Source of the DNA: Rhodospirillaceae bacterium
GTDB taxonomy: Bacteria > Pseudomonadota > Alphaproteobacteria > UBA6615
Direction of reading: 5' to 3'
DNA: 64,000 nucleotides
Assembly: GCA_018702955.1 (NCBI GenBank)
Contig: JABJEK010000038.1
Location: 62,001 to 126,000 of the forward strand
The notes below the pieces were generated by a model. It saw only the letters and a program-made list of their open reading frames with translations. It was not told the origin of the DNA and did not search any database. How positions within the stretch are numbered: position 1 is the stretch's first letter; the number at the start of each line of letters is the position of its first letter. The position numbers were made by a program, and so were the translations under genes. Positions 42,098 to 50,422 of this stretch are shown here, piece by piece.

Positions 42098-43024
42098 ATG
42101 AACGACGATAACGGGGGCGATAGCCGCCTGACGAACGCCTGGCCGTATCTGATCATCGCGGGCGCGTCATTGATTTTCGCGTCGAACCACATCATCGCGC
42201 GCTACCTGGGCGGCGTTATTCCGCCCATGGGCTTCGTGTTCTGGCGCATGGTGATCGGTGCGATTGTCCTGTTGCCTTTCGCGGCTCCCGGACTGCTGGC
42301 GCAACGACACCTGATCCGCAAACACTGGAAACTGTTCGCATTGATGGGGTTTCTGTTCGTGCCACTGGGCAATGGCGGTATCTATGCCGCCTACTCCTTC
42401 ACAACCGCCCTCAATGGCGCCGTTGTATCGGCAGCCCAACCGGTCATCACCGTGCTGCTTTCCGCCCTTCTGTGGCGCGACCTGATCAACGGCAAGCAGG
42501 GCATCGGCATCCTGATCGCCGCGACCGGCGTGCTCGCCATCATCGCGCGCGGTGACCCGGGCACGATCCTGGCGCTGGAATTCAATATCGGCGACCTGCT
42601 GATGATCGTCGCGATCGGCGCGGCAGCACTGCACAATGTGCTCGTCCGCAATGTGCCGCGCGATATCTCCATTCCCCAGTTGCTGGTCATCGTCCAGCTG
42701 TTCGGGCTGATGTTCACGACCCCGCTGTATATCGCGGAAACAATCTATGTCCGGCCGGTCCCGTTTACGGGTGAATCCGTTGCCGCCCTGATCTGGGTCG
42801 GGATCGCCGTCACGGCCGTCGCGGTTGGCCTGACGAACGCTGCAATCCGCAGCCTCGGACCCAACAAGGCGAGCATTTCGAATTACATGCGGGTGCTGTT
42901 TACCGCCGCGCTGGCCATCCTCCTGCTGGGGGAGACCTTCGAGGGCTTCCACCTGTTCGGGCTGGTCGCGGTCGTCGGCGGGGTTTACCTGATGACCCGG
43001 GGCAAAACGGTCCCGGCGAAGTAG
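42098..43024 (+). CDS. DMT superfamily (EamA) transporter
   Basis: This 308-residue inner membrane protein has two EamA repeats: LIIAGASLIFASNHIIARYLGGVIPPM first, and the second near NIGDLLMIVAIGAAALHNVLVR. The GLTNAAIRSLGPNKASI stretch before the last two helices is typical of the fold. I chose the ATG at 42098 preceded by GGTGG; the open frame extends upstream but overlaps the divergent gene. It may export an amino acid or metabolite. A half type B palindrome follows its stop codon. Confidence 0.88.
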   Translation: MNDDNGGDSRLTNAWPYLIIAGASLIFASNHIIARYLGGVIPPMGFVFWRMVIGAIVLLPFAAPGLLAQRHLIRKHWKLFALMGFLFVPLGNGGIYAAYSFTTALNGAVVSAAQPVITVLLSALLWRDLINGKQGIGILIAATGVLAIIARGDPGTILALEFNIGDLLMIVAIGAAALHNVLVRNVPRDISIPQLLVIVQLFGLMFTTPLYIAETIYVRPVPFTGESVAALIWVGIAVTAVAVGLTNAAIRSLGPNKASISNYMRVLFTAALAILLLGETFEGFHLFGLVAVVGGVYLMTRGKTVPAK

Positions 43025-43025
43025 A

Positions 43026-43068
43026 CGGGTGGATTTCAAACCCACCCGTCCCTTGTATCCACCCCTAC
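43026..43068. repeat. Half type B palindrome (copy 4)
   Basis: acgggtggatttcaaaccca and cccgtcccttgtatccaccc plus ctac are visible. The outer palindrome arm gtaggggcgg is reduced to its inverted end, and the tgg/cca changes keep part of the stem. It sits directly between the EamA stop and the convergent NIPSNAP stop codon, covering the whole intergenic space of about 40 bases, with its last bases overlapping the NIPSNAP gene end. Confidence 0.7.
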
Positions 43069-43385
43069 TGCATCGGCGAGAACGGTACCGGGCGGAGAAT
43101 TTTGTTTTCCATCCGCACCATCAGGCCGGAGTTCTTGAGCTCGGTGACATATTCGAGCCAACCCGGATCCTGATACATGGCGTCGCGGCGGCGCTCGCGA
43201 TCACCCTGATCCTCGTATTGCCACATGTGCAGGACCTGGCTGAGATCCCCGACGTCGCAGGTGAACATGCCCACGAAGTTCTCCAGGTACTTCATCTGAT
43301 AGGGCAGCGCCATGCGTTCCCACAGGGCGAGGAAATCGCCGGTGCGCGCGGCCTGGGTGTAGTAGGTGCGATGGTCGATGATCAT
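43065..43385 (-). CDS. NIPSNAP family protein
   Basis: This 106-residue protein has the ferredoxin-like NIPSNAP fold: MIIDHRTYYTQAART, then LWERMALPYQMKYLENFVGMFTCDVGDLSQVLHMWQYEDQGDRERRR, which is the family core. NIPSNAP proteins are small, often dimeric, and of poorly known function; bacterial ones frequently sit near catabolic genes. Its ATG overlaps the stop of a 45-codon membrane protein gene by 4 bases (ATGA) with GGAG just upstream. The aldolase gene precedes that. The operon suggests translational coupling of the two small proteins. Confidence 0.88.
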   Translation of the reverse strand: MIIDHRTYYTQAARTGDFLALWERMALPYQMKYLENFVGMFTCDVGDLSQVLHMWQYEDQGDRERRRDAMYQDPGWLEYVTELKNSGLMVRMENKILRPVPFSPMQ

Positions 43386-43519
43386 GAAAACTCTCCTGCA
43401 ATCTGAAGCGTAACGGTCTTAATAGGTGACACGGGCATATCTCCGCGCGATTCACTGATCCAGGTCGCGACCACAAAGGCGAGCGCGGCGAGGATCACAT
43501 AGCGGATCAGGCGGAACAT
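43382..43519 (-). CDS. Small single-pass membrane protein (45 residues)
   Basis: The minus strand reads MFRLIRYVILAALAFVVATW then ISESRGDMPVSPIKTVTLQI and AGEFS, ending in a TGA that overlaps the NIPSNAP start codon. The first helix (residues ~3-20) is hydrophobic and long enough to cross the membrane, with positive residues before it, so the C-terminus would face the periplasm. Small proteins of this pattern are common in alphaproteobacteria. It has no strong ribosome binding site, which fits translation tied to the aldolase gene 18 bases upstream. Function unknown, but the tight ATGA overlap supports reality. Confidence 0.65.
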   Translation of the reverse strand: MFRLIRYVILAALAFVVATWISESRGDMPVSPIKTVTLQIAGEFS

Positions 43520-43537
43520 CGGCGGTCAGGCCAACAA

Positions 43538-44314
43538 CTACTGCGCGTAGGACGGATCGATCCGGTCGAGGCGGCGTAGCCAGCCCGGCCAATCGGCCGA
43601 GCCGCGTCCGGCGTTATGGGTTTTACGCTGGGCGGCATATTGCTCGAGCACGGCCTCGTTCGGCATGGTGAATGACGTGCCGGCGGCCTGCTGCTGCAGC
43701 TGCAATTTGCAGGAAACCTCGAGGTCGTGCATCAGGACGAAGGCATCGCGCATCGACTTGCCCACGGTGACGGGCCCATGGTTGCGCAGCATCAGCGTGT
43801 GCTTGTCGCCAAGCGCCGCCGCGATCTCCGCACGCTCATCGAGGTTTTCGGTGATGCCCTGGTAATCGTGATAGCCGACATTTCCCCAGAACTGCATCGC
43901 CGTTTGCGCCAGGGGCAGCACGCCATCGGGCTGGTTCGCCACCGCGATACATTCGGGAATATGAGTGTGAAAGGCCGCATTCACGTCCGGGCGCGCGCGC
44001 ATCACGCCGCCGTGCAGGGTGAAACCCGGCTTGTTCACATGCTGGGATTCATCGACGTCGTCATCGCGGCAATCGACCTTGACCAAATTCGATGCCTTGA
44101 CCTCTTCATAGAGAAGCTCATGGGCCTTGATCAGGAAGAAATCCGGCTCGCCGGGCACCCGGATCGAGATGTGGTTGTAGATGTTGTCGGCCCAATTATA
44201 GATGTCCGCCAGACGGTAAGCGGCCGCGAGGTCGATACGCGCCTGCCACTCCTCGGGGCTGACCCGATCACGGACGGACGCGACGTCCCGCAACTGCACT
44301 ACATTCGATGACAT
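43538..44314 (-). CDS. Class II aldolase/adducin-family protein
   Basis: This 258-residue protein has the class II aldolase (FucA/AraD) fold. Zinc-type histidines are in AAFHTHIPECIA (H-T-H) and in MLRNHGPVTVGKSM. An acidic residue in DAFVLMHDLEVSCK fits the base position. Family members cleave fuculose phosphate, epimerise ribulose phosphate or decarboxylate (HpcH-like relatives), and a substrate-free structural role (adducin) exists. CAGGAGG precedes the ATG. It lies 16 bases after the GlcD-like oxidase gene, so it probably works on a related 2-hydroxyacid. Confidence 0.88.
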   Translation of the reverse strand: MSSNVVQLRDVASVRDRVSPEEWQARIDLAAAYRLADIYNWADNIYNHISIRVPGEPDFFLIKAHELLYEEVKASNLVKVDCRDDDVDESQHVNKPGFTLHGGVMRARPDVNAAFHTHIPECIAVANQPDGVLPLAQTAMQFWGNVGYHDYQGITENLDERAEIAAALGDKHTLMLRNHGPVTVGKSMRDAFVLMHDLEVSCKLQLQQQAAGTSFTMPNEAVLEQYAAQRKTHNAGRGSADWPGWLRRLDRIDPSYAQ

Positions 44315-44330
44315 CCTGGCCTCCTGCTGG

Positions 44331-45731
44331 CTAGATCCGGACCATCTTGCCCGGGTTCATGATGTTCTCGGGGTCGAAGGCGCGCTTCAGCGTACGCATC
44401 AGCTCGACCGCCTCGCCGTGTTCGTCTTCGAGATAATCCATCTTGCCGACGCCCACGCCATGTTCGCCGGTGCAGGTCCCGCCCATGGCGATTGCCCGCT
44501 CGACGATGCGGCGGTTGCAATCCTTGACCCGGCGAACCTCATCTTCGTCGTCGGGATCGAGCATGAACAGCACATGGAAGTTGCCGTCGCCCACATGGCC
44601 GACGATCGGGCAATCAAAGCCGGAACCCTTGGTGTCCTGTTCCGTCGCCAGGATACATTCCGCCAGCCGCGAGATCGGCACGCACACATCCGTGGACATG
44701 CCGAGTTTGGTGGGCTCCGCCGCGATCCCCGCATAATAGGCATCGTGGCGCGCCTGCCAGAGATGGTTGCGCTCCTCGGTATCGACGGTCCACTGGAAGG
44801 CAGAACCGCCGAAATCATCGGCGATCTCGCGGACCAGCTGCGCCTGTTCCTCGACCCCGGCCTCGGTGCCGTGGAATTCGTAGAAGAGCGTCGGCTTGGC
44901 CTCGTAGCCCTTGAGGTCCGAATAGGCGATCGAGCGCTCCATCATCAGGCTATCCAGCAACTCGATCCGGGCGATCGGCACCCCGGCCTGGATCGTCAGA
45001 ATGACACTGTTCACCGCCTCCTCGAGGGACGGATACTGGCAGACCGCCGAGGCGATCTTCTCGGGAATGCCATAGAGCTTGAGGTGGACCTCGGTGATCA
45101 CGCCCAGCGTGCCTTCGGAACCCACGAAAATCCGCGTCAGGTCATAGCCCGCGGCCGATTTCTTGGCCCGGCCGCCGGTCTTGATGATCCGGCCATCGGC
45201 CGTCACCACCGTGAGCCCCAGCACGTTTTCCTTCATCGTCCCGTAGCGCACCGCGTTGGTGCCGCTGGCGCGGGTGGCCGCCATACCGCCTATCGACGCA
45301 TCGGCACCGGGATCGATCGGGAAGAACATGCCCGTATCGCGGAGATACTCGTTGACCTGTTTGCGGGTCACACCCGCCTGCACCCGGCAATCCATGTCCT
45401 CCGGATGTACCTCGAGGACGTTGTTCATCTGCATCAGATCGATGGTGATGCCGCCATGGGGTGCCGTGACATGCCCCTCCAGCGAGGTGCCGGTGCCGAA
45501 CGGAATGACCGGCACCTTGTGGGCGGCGCAGAGCTTGACGATCTCGGCCACTTCCTCGGTCGAATGGGGAAAACACACGGCGTCGGACGGCACGGGCTTG
45601 AAATAATCCTCGCCACGCCCGTGATGCTCGCGCACCGCCATCGACGTCGTTATCCGGTCGCCGAGCAACTCTTCCAGCGCGCCAATCACTTCGGAAATAG
45701 CGTCGTCTTGCACAACAGCCTGTTCAGTCAT
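44331..45731 (-). CDS. FAD-binding 2-hydroxyacid oxidase/dehydrogenase (GlcD/D-lactate dehydrogenase family)
   Basis: This flavoprotein of 466 residues has an FAD_binding_4 domain (~35-215) with VIPFGTGTSLEGHVTAPHGGI, PGADASIGGMAATRASGTNAVRYGT and VGSEGTLGVITEVHLKLYG. A C-terminal FAD-linked oxidase domain ends in GTCTGEHGVGVGKMDYL and DPENIMNPGKMV, the GlcD/D-lactate dehydrogenase signature. It oxidises glycolate, D-lactate or D-2-hydroxyglutarate. There are no GlcE or GlcF genes here, so it is likely a single-subunit enzyme. I chose the ATG at 45731 over an in-frame GTG three bases earlier. It leads the operon to the NIPSNAP gene. Confidence 0.9.
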   Translation of the reverse strand: MTEQAVVQDDAISEVIGALEELLGDRITTSMAVREHHGRGEDYFKPVPSDAVCFPHSTEEVAEIVKLCAAHKVPVIPFGTGTSLEGHVTAPHGGITIDLMQMNNVLEVHPEDMDCRVQAGVTRKQVNEYLRDTGMFFPIDPGADASIGGMAATRASGTNAVRYGTMKENVLGLTVVTADGRIIKTGGRAKKSAAGYDLTRIFVGSEGTLGVITEVHLKLYGIPEKIASAVCQYPSLEEAVNSVILTIQAGVPIARIELLDSLMMERSIAYSDLKGYEAKPTLFYEFHGTEAGVEEQAQLVREIADDFGGSAFQWTVDTEERNHLWQARHDAYYAGIAAEPTKLGMSTDVCVPISRLAECILATEQDTKGSGFDCPIVGHVGDGNFHVLFMLDPDDEDEVRRVKDCNRRIVERAIAMGGTCTGEHGVGVGKMDYLEDEHGEAVELMRTLKRAFDPENIMNPGKMVRI

Positions 45732-45799
45732 CACGATGTTCCCAAGGGTCTTTTGATCGGCAGTATCATATCATCACCTCCAATCATGGCCTAGCCAGA

Positions 45800-45841
45800 G
45801 CGCCGACCAGAGTGCGCCGACCAGAGTACGCCAGACAGAAT
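45800..45841. repeat. 14-bp tandem repeat, three units
   Basis: gcgccgaccagagt occurs at 45800-45813 and exactly again at 45814-45827. A third diverged unit, acgccagacagaat, follows at 45828-45841. It ends 2 bases before the caggag ribosome binding site of the CaiB-type gene. It lies in the 123-base divergent promoter region and could be a repeated regulatory site or a replication-slippage expansion. Confidence 0.75.
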
Positions 45842-45854
45842 GCAGGAGATCACC

Positions 45855-46979
45855 ATGAACAACGCCCTGGACGGAATACTGGTCGTGAGCATCGAACAGG
45901 CGGTCGCGGCACCCTATGCCGCATCGCGGCTCGCCGATTCCGGCGCCCGCGTCATCAAGATCGAGCGTCCGGAAGGTGATTTCGCGCGGACGTATGACCG
46001 GGCCGCACAGAATCAGAGCGCATATTTCGTCTGGCTCAACCGGGGCAAGGAATCCATCGCGCTGGACTTCAAGGCACCCGACGATCAGGCCCTGCTGCAC
46101 CGTTTGATCGGACAAGCCGATGTGTTCATCCAGAACCTCGCCCCCGGCGCTGCGGCGCGCGCCGGGTTTGGCTCCACCGACCTGCGGCGGAAATTTCCAC
46201 GCCTGATCACCTGCGACATCTCCGGCTACGGCGACAGCGGTCCCTACCGGGACATGCGCGCCTACGACCTGCTGGTCCAGGCCGAGAGCGGTTTGTGCGA
46301 AGTCACGGGCACGCCGGACGGCCCCGGCCGGGTCGGCGTCTCGGTCTGCGACATCGCCTGCGGCATGGCTTCACATGCCGCCATCCTGGAGGCGCTCTAT
46401 CATCGTGAACGCACCGGGCAAGGCCGCGCCATCAACGCATCCCTGTTCGCCGGCATGGCCGACTGGATGACCGTGCCCTATCTGCAGGAAGTCTATGGCG
46501 GCAAGGCCCCCGAACGGGCCGGCCTGCACCACCCGTCGATCGCGCCCTATGGCGCATACGATACTGGCGACGGCAAGCAGGTGGTGATCGCTATCCAGAA
46601 CCAGCGCGAGTGGCGGCGCCTGTGTGAAGAGGTACTGCAGTTGCCCGACCTCGCCGACCATCCCGACTTCCATGAAAATGTCGCCCGGGTCGCCAACCGG
46701 CCCGCGCTCGACCGGGAGATCGACAAGGTATTCGGGTCCCTGCCCCGCGACGAAATCGTCTCGCGGCTTCTGGATGCGAAAATCGCCCATGGCGCGGTCA
46801 ACAATGTCGCGGACTTCGCCGCACATCCGCAGTTGCAGAAGGTCGAGGTGGAAACGCCCGAGGGCCCGCTTGTGATGATCGCCCCGCCGGCACGGATCGA
46901 CGACGAAGATCCGCATCTGGGACCGGTCCCCGCCCTCGACGCAAACGGCGCGTCCATCCGTGCGGAGTTCGCAGGCTAG
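45855..46979 (+). CDS. CaiB/BaiF-family CoA transferase
   Basis: This 374-residue family III CoA transferase moves CoA between organic acids. It begins ILVVSIEQAVAAPYAASRLADSGARVIKIERPEGDFAR. The catalytic Asp lies in RAYDLLVQAESGL, and the long second segment VVIAIQNQREWRRLCEEVLQ follows, with a C-terminal PPARIDDEDPHLGPVPAL. CAGGAG lies before the ATG at 45855. It is divergent from the GlcD operon. It is distinct from mct at 15649, lacking that gene's Mct-type stretches; substrate unknown. The convergent DUF1761 gene ends 4 bases away. Confidence 0.9.
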   Translation: MNNALDGILVVSIEQAVAAPYAASRLADSGARVIKIERPEGDFARTYDRAAQNQSAYFVWLNRGKESIALDFKAPDDQALLHRLIGQADVFIQNLAPGAAARAGFGSTDLRRKFPRLITCDISGYGDSGPYRDMRAYDLLVQAESGLCEVTGTPDGPGRVGVSVCDIACGMASHAAILEALYHRERTGQGRAINASLFAGMADWMTVPYLQEVYGGKAPERAGLHHPSIAPYGAYDTGDGKQVVIAIQNQREWRRLCEEVLQLPDLADHPDFHENVARVANRPALDREIDKVFGSLPRDEIVSRLLDAKIAHGAVNNVADFAAHPQLQKVEVETPEGPLVMIAPPARIDDEDPHLGPVPALDANGASIRAEFAG

Positions 46980-46982
46980 GCG

Positions 46983-47390
46983 TCAGCTGGCGACCAGCCC
47001 AATCACGACCGCCTGGATCACGAAGACGCCCAGCCAGTGCGCGCCATCAATGATGGTGTGCGACCAGTTGGATTGCTGGAAGCGGTGGTTAATCGTCATG
47101 GTCGGGATAACGAAGGCGAGCCACATCGACAACGCCATCGTGACGCCGCCAGCGATCGATCCCACGGCAAGCGACACCATCAGGACCGAGAGCATATAGG
47201 CGATCAGGATATGGCCGATGATCGCAACGACATAGGCCACGGGGCTGGCCCCGGCTTTGATTTCGGCTTCGGTCTTGCCGATGGCCGCCATCCACGGTTT
47301 GCCCAGCGTGATGTAATACGCAGCACTAAAGGCGTAGCTCGCCACGAAGGCGGCAACCAACGCGATCCAATCAACGTTCCCGAATGCCAC
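46983..47390 (-). CDS. DUF1761 family membrane protein
   Basis: This 135-residue protein has four hydrophobic segments, with conserved FGNVDWIALVAAFVASYAFSAAYYITLGKPWM and GGVTMALSMWLAFVIPTMTINHRF. These are typical of DUF1761. Its function is unknown. I favour a GTG start at 47390 because GAGGAG precedes it closely, giving V-A-F-G-N-V-D; the frame upstream has no typical ribosome binding site. It lies 10 bases after the quinone reductase-like gene and probably ends the long minus-strand operon. Confidence 0.8.
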   Translation of the reverse strand: MAFGNVDWIALVAAFVASYAFSAAYYITLGKPWMAAIGKTEAEIKAGASPVAYVVAIIGHILIAYMLSVLMVSLAVGSIAGGVTMALSMWLAFVIPTMTINHRFQQSNWSHTIIDGAHWLGVFVIQAVVIGLVAS

Positions 47391-47400
47391 AATAATCTCC

Positions 47401-48441
47401 TCAGTCGAGGGTGGGATCGAGCACCACTTTGCCGGTCCCGGCACGTGACTCCACGCGCCGATGGGCGTCCGCCGCCTGGCTCAGGGGCAACACCTGATCG
47501 ATGAGCGCCTTCACGCCGCCCTCACCGGCCCGGACAAACGCCGCTTCGAGCCCGCCGGGGGCTTCGCGCGGCTCACCCACGATGTTCAGGAAATAGAGAT
47601 ACAGACGCCGCACGCTCAACGGAACATCGGGCGCACCCGACGCGTTGCCGGCGGTGACCAGGGTCGCGCCGCGGGCCATGCCATGGATCACCTGGTTGAA
47701 GGTTTCCGGGTCGGCGACGCTGTCGCACACCCCCGTGACGCCCTGACCATCGGTCAGTTTGAGGATTTCCTCGGTCAGATCATGGGTACGGTAGTTAATG
47801 GCGTGATCGGCACCCAACCCGAGCGTCGCTGCCACACGGTCATCCGTCCCCGCCGCTGCGATCACCGTCGCACCGCTCCACTTGGCCACCTGCACGCACG
47901 CAGCGCCGAGGCCGCCGGTGGCCCCCATCACCAGCACCGTATCGCCCTCTTTGGCCTTCAGAACGTTATCGACCTGGTTCACCGCCGTGGCCAGATGACG
48001 ACCGATCACCGTCGCCTCATGAAAGTTCAGATTGTCGGGAATGGGTACGGTTCGCGAGGCCATCGTGCGGATATACTGCGCATAACCGCCCCACACCGTG
48101 ACCCCGAGGAAATCGACCGGCCCAAGGCCCGGCAGAGACATGTAGGGGTCGGGTCGGGTTGTCGGTACGAAGATGCTGCAGAACACACGGTCGCCGACCT
48201 TGCGGTCGGTGACGTTCTCGCCCACCGCCGTGATCACGCCCGAGGGGTCGACGCCGAGGATATGCGGCAACTCCGGCGTGTAGGCATAGGTGTCTTCACG
48301 CATGAACAGATCGAAGGTCCGGTTGATCGAAACCGCATGCACCTCGACCAGCACATCGTCGGGGCCGATCTCTGGCGTCTCGACATCCTGATAGTTGAGG
48401 ACATCGGGGCCCCCGAACTCGTTCATCACAACGGCTTTCAT
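47401..48441 (-). CDS. Zinc-independent alcohol dehydrogenase/quinone reductase family protein
   Basis: This 346-residue medium-chain dehydrogenase has a GroES-like domain (VLVEVHAVSINRTFDLFMRED, GVDPSGVITAVGENVTDRKVGDRVF). A Rossmann domain with VLVMGATGGLGAACVQVAKWSGATVI binds NADPH. The structural zinc cysteines are lacking. It should reduce enones or quinones, or act on a hydroxyacid. A GGGAGAGAG site lies before the ATG. It forms an operon with DUF1761 downstream and a Gfo/Idh/MocA gene upstream, all below the ABC importer. Confidence 0.86.
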   Translation of the reverse strand: MKAVVMNEFGGPDVLNYQDVETPEIGPDDVLVEVHAVSINRTFDLFMREDTYAYTPELPHILGVDPSGVITAVGENVTDRKVGDRVFCSIFVPTTRPDPYMSLPGLGPVDFLGVTVWGGYAQYIRTMASRTVPIPDNLNFHEATVIGRHLATAVNQVDNVLKAKEGDTVLVMGATGGLGAACVQVAKWSGATVIAAAGTDDRVAATLGLGADHAINYRTHDLTEEILKLTDGQGVTGVCDSVADPETFNQVIHGMARGATLVTAGNASGAPDVPLSVRRLYLYFLNIVGEPREAPGGLEAAFVRAGEGGVKALIDQVLPLSQAADAHRRVESRAGTGKVVLDPTLD

Positions 48442-48484
48442 TTACTCTCTCCCTGTTTCTCTGGATCGGGCTGCACGTGTGTGC

Positions 48485-49474
48485 TCAGCCGATCTTCTCT
48501 TCGACGCCGCTCGCGGCGGACTTGATGATGGCTTCCAGCACGGCCACCACGTGAATGATCTCGTCCCGCGAAACCGGATAGGCTTCCTGGCCCATCGCCG
48601 CCGCACCGAAGGCATCCAGCTCGGCCGTCAGCGCATCCGTGTCGCGCCCGAAGTCATAATTGAACTGCTCCGGCTCACCACCCTCGCGCGGGGCAAACTC
48701 GAAACTGTCATACATCCGGCCGATCATGCGTGCCGTGGCATCACGGCCGTAGATCGCGGCATGGAAATCCGGGCGCGCCGTGACCATCACCGCCAGGTAA
48801 CCGGTCATGCCGCTTGAGAATTTCAGCAGGACCGACGTGGTGTCATCGATGTCGGCTTCGGCCGCACGGCGCACCGCCTGGGCGTTGACACTTTCGACGG
48901 TGCCGAACAGGTCGACCATGTTGTCGATCAGATGCACGCCCATCGGGGTCATGCCACCGGCCGGCCATTCGGAACGCTGAAACCGCCAGCTGTCCTGTGG
49001 CATCACAATCGCCGCGGGGCCGGTCTCGGTCATCTCCACATGCAGGAGTGTCCCAAATGAGCCATCCGCGATCTTCTTGCGCAGCTCGGCCATCGACGGC
49101 ACGAAGCGGCGGTTATGCCCCACCACCGCGGTTACGCCAGCCGCATCAGCCGCATCGAGAACACGCTCGGCGTCCGCCTTCGACATGGTGAACGGTTTCT
49201 CGCTGAGGACGTGCTTGCCGGCCTCGATGGCCAACAACATTTGTTCCACATGCAGTGAATGGGGCGTCGCCAGCACGACCGCATCCAGATCGGCCTCGTT
49301 CAGCATGGCTTCGAGGCCGGTATGGAGGGTCATGCCCTTCTCATCCGCATACTCCGCGACCTTGTCCGGGTTACGGACGGCGCCGGCGATGATCTCGATA
49401 TTCTTGGCGGCACCCGATGCGTTGACCAGATTCTGGCCCCACCAACCCACGCCGACTATTCCTGCTGCGAGCAT
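48485..49474 (-). CDS. Gfo/Idh/MocA-family oxidoreductase
   Basis: This 329-residue protein has a Rossmann fold at the start (AAGIVGVGWWGQNLVNAS) and the EKP catalytic-type motif in VLSEKPFTMSKADAERVLD. The substrate/helical region SEWPAGGMTPMGVHLIDNMVDLFG contains the conserved GVHLID. It should be an NAD(P)-dependent dehydrogenase of a sugar, inositol or similar. CAGGAG lies before its ATG. It is separated from the ABC permease gene by 117 bases, so it may belong to the same transcription unit. A second Gfo/Idh member is at 60998-62134. Confidence 0.88.
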   Translation of the reverse strand: MLAAGIVGVGWWGQNLVNASGAAKNIEIIAGAVRNPDKVAEYADEKGMTLHTGLEAMLNEADLDAVVLATPHSLHVEQMLLAIEAGKHVLSEKPFTMSKADAERVLDAADAAGVTAVVGHNRRFVPSMAELRKKIADGSFGTLLHVEMTETGPAAIVMPQDSWRFQRSEWPAGGMTPMGVHLIDNMVDLFGTVESVNAQAVRRAAEADIDDTTSVLLKFSSGMTGYLAVMVTARPDFHAAIYGRDATARMIGRMYDSFEFAPREGGEPEQFNYDFGRDTDALTAELDAFGAAAMGQEAYPVSRDEIIHVVAVLEAIIKSAASGVEEKIG

Positions 49475-49591
49475 TCGAATTCTCCTGTGTTCGGGGTCTT
49501 GGCGTGATCTTGCGATACGCGCACGCGCCCTGGCCGCAATATTACGGGCTGGCCGGGGTCTTGTCTGCTCCGGATCGACGTTTTTGGAGGC

Positions 49592-50422
49592 TCAATCGGC
49601 CTTGGTTTCGCGGCGATACCAGGGGAAGAAACGGCGGGTGGTCCAGTTCATCGTGATCTCGAACATCAACCCGAACGCGACCAGCGCCACGACCCCCACG
49701 ACGGCGACGTCATGGTTGAAGTTCCGCGCGTTGAACAGCACGAACATGCCGACCCCGTCCTGTAGCGACACGAAAAACTCCGCAATGACCGCCGCAACGA
49801 GCGCGCGCCCCGCCGCCAGGCGGAAGCCGGCAATGAGATACGGCAAGGAAGCGAACACCGTGATGTCGAACCAGACATAGCGCGCCTTGGCGCGGTATGC
49901 CTTGCACACTTCGAGATACTCGGGCGGCACCGAACGCGCGCCATCGCGCACATTTATGACAATCGAGAAGAACGCCGCGAAGATCACCGTCGCAAGCCGC
50001 GCATCGCCGCCGTAGCCGAACCAGATCGTCAGCAGCGGCAGCAGCGCGATCATCGGCATGGTGTAGAAGCCGCTGACATAGAAGTTCAGTGCCCGGTCAA
50101 AGACTTTCATCCGACCCATGGCGACACCGACGACGGTGCCGAAAACCAACGCGATGGCGAGCCCCTGGAACACGGCCAACAGCGTGCCCTTCGATGCGAT
50201 CAGGAACACTTTACTGGTCACCACGCCAGGGAAAGCGAGCGCCACACCGATCGGCGTGGCGACGAACGACGGCGCAAACAACGTAACGCCCACCTGCCAG
50301 ACCAGCAGGATAAGGATACCGGCCGTCACCTTGGCCCGTAACGACGTCCCCCAGAATATGTTCGAAAGCAGCGAACCCATGGACCTGCTATCGGCGGGCT
50401 GCGTGAGCGCGTCCGTTGTCAT
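49592..50422 (-). CDS. ABC transporter permease (SsuC/TauC type), second
   Basis: This 276-residue membrane protein has six helices and the inner-membrane EAA-like loop (GDARLATVIFAAFFSIVINVRDGARSVPPEYLEVCKAYRAK, in which EYLEVCKAYRA is the core). The loop matches nitrate/taurine/sulfonate-type permeases (BPD_transp_1). Its ATG overlaps the first permease stop by 4 bases (ATGA), so they are coupled. Two different permeases alongside one ATPase and one binding protein suggest a heterodimeric channel. It is the last gene of the importer set. Confidence 0.9.
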   Translation of the reverse strand: MTTDALTQPADSRSMGSLLSNIFWGTSLRAKVTAGILILLVWQVGVTLFAPSFVATPIGVALAFPGVVTSKVFLIASKGTLLAVFQGLAIALVFGTVVGVAMGRMKVFDRALNFYVSGFYTMPMIALLPLLTIWFGYGGDARLATVIFAAFFSIVINVRDGARSVPPEYLEVCKAYRAKARYVWFDITVFASLPYLIAGFRLAAGRALVAAVIAEFFVSLQDGVGMFVLFNARNFNHDVAVVGVVALVAFGLMFEITMNWTTRRFFPWYRRETKAD

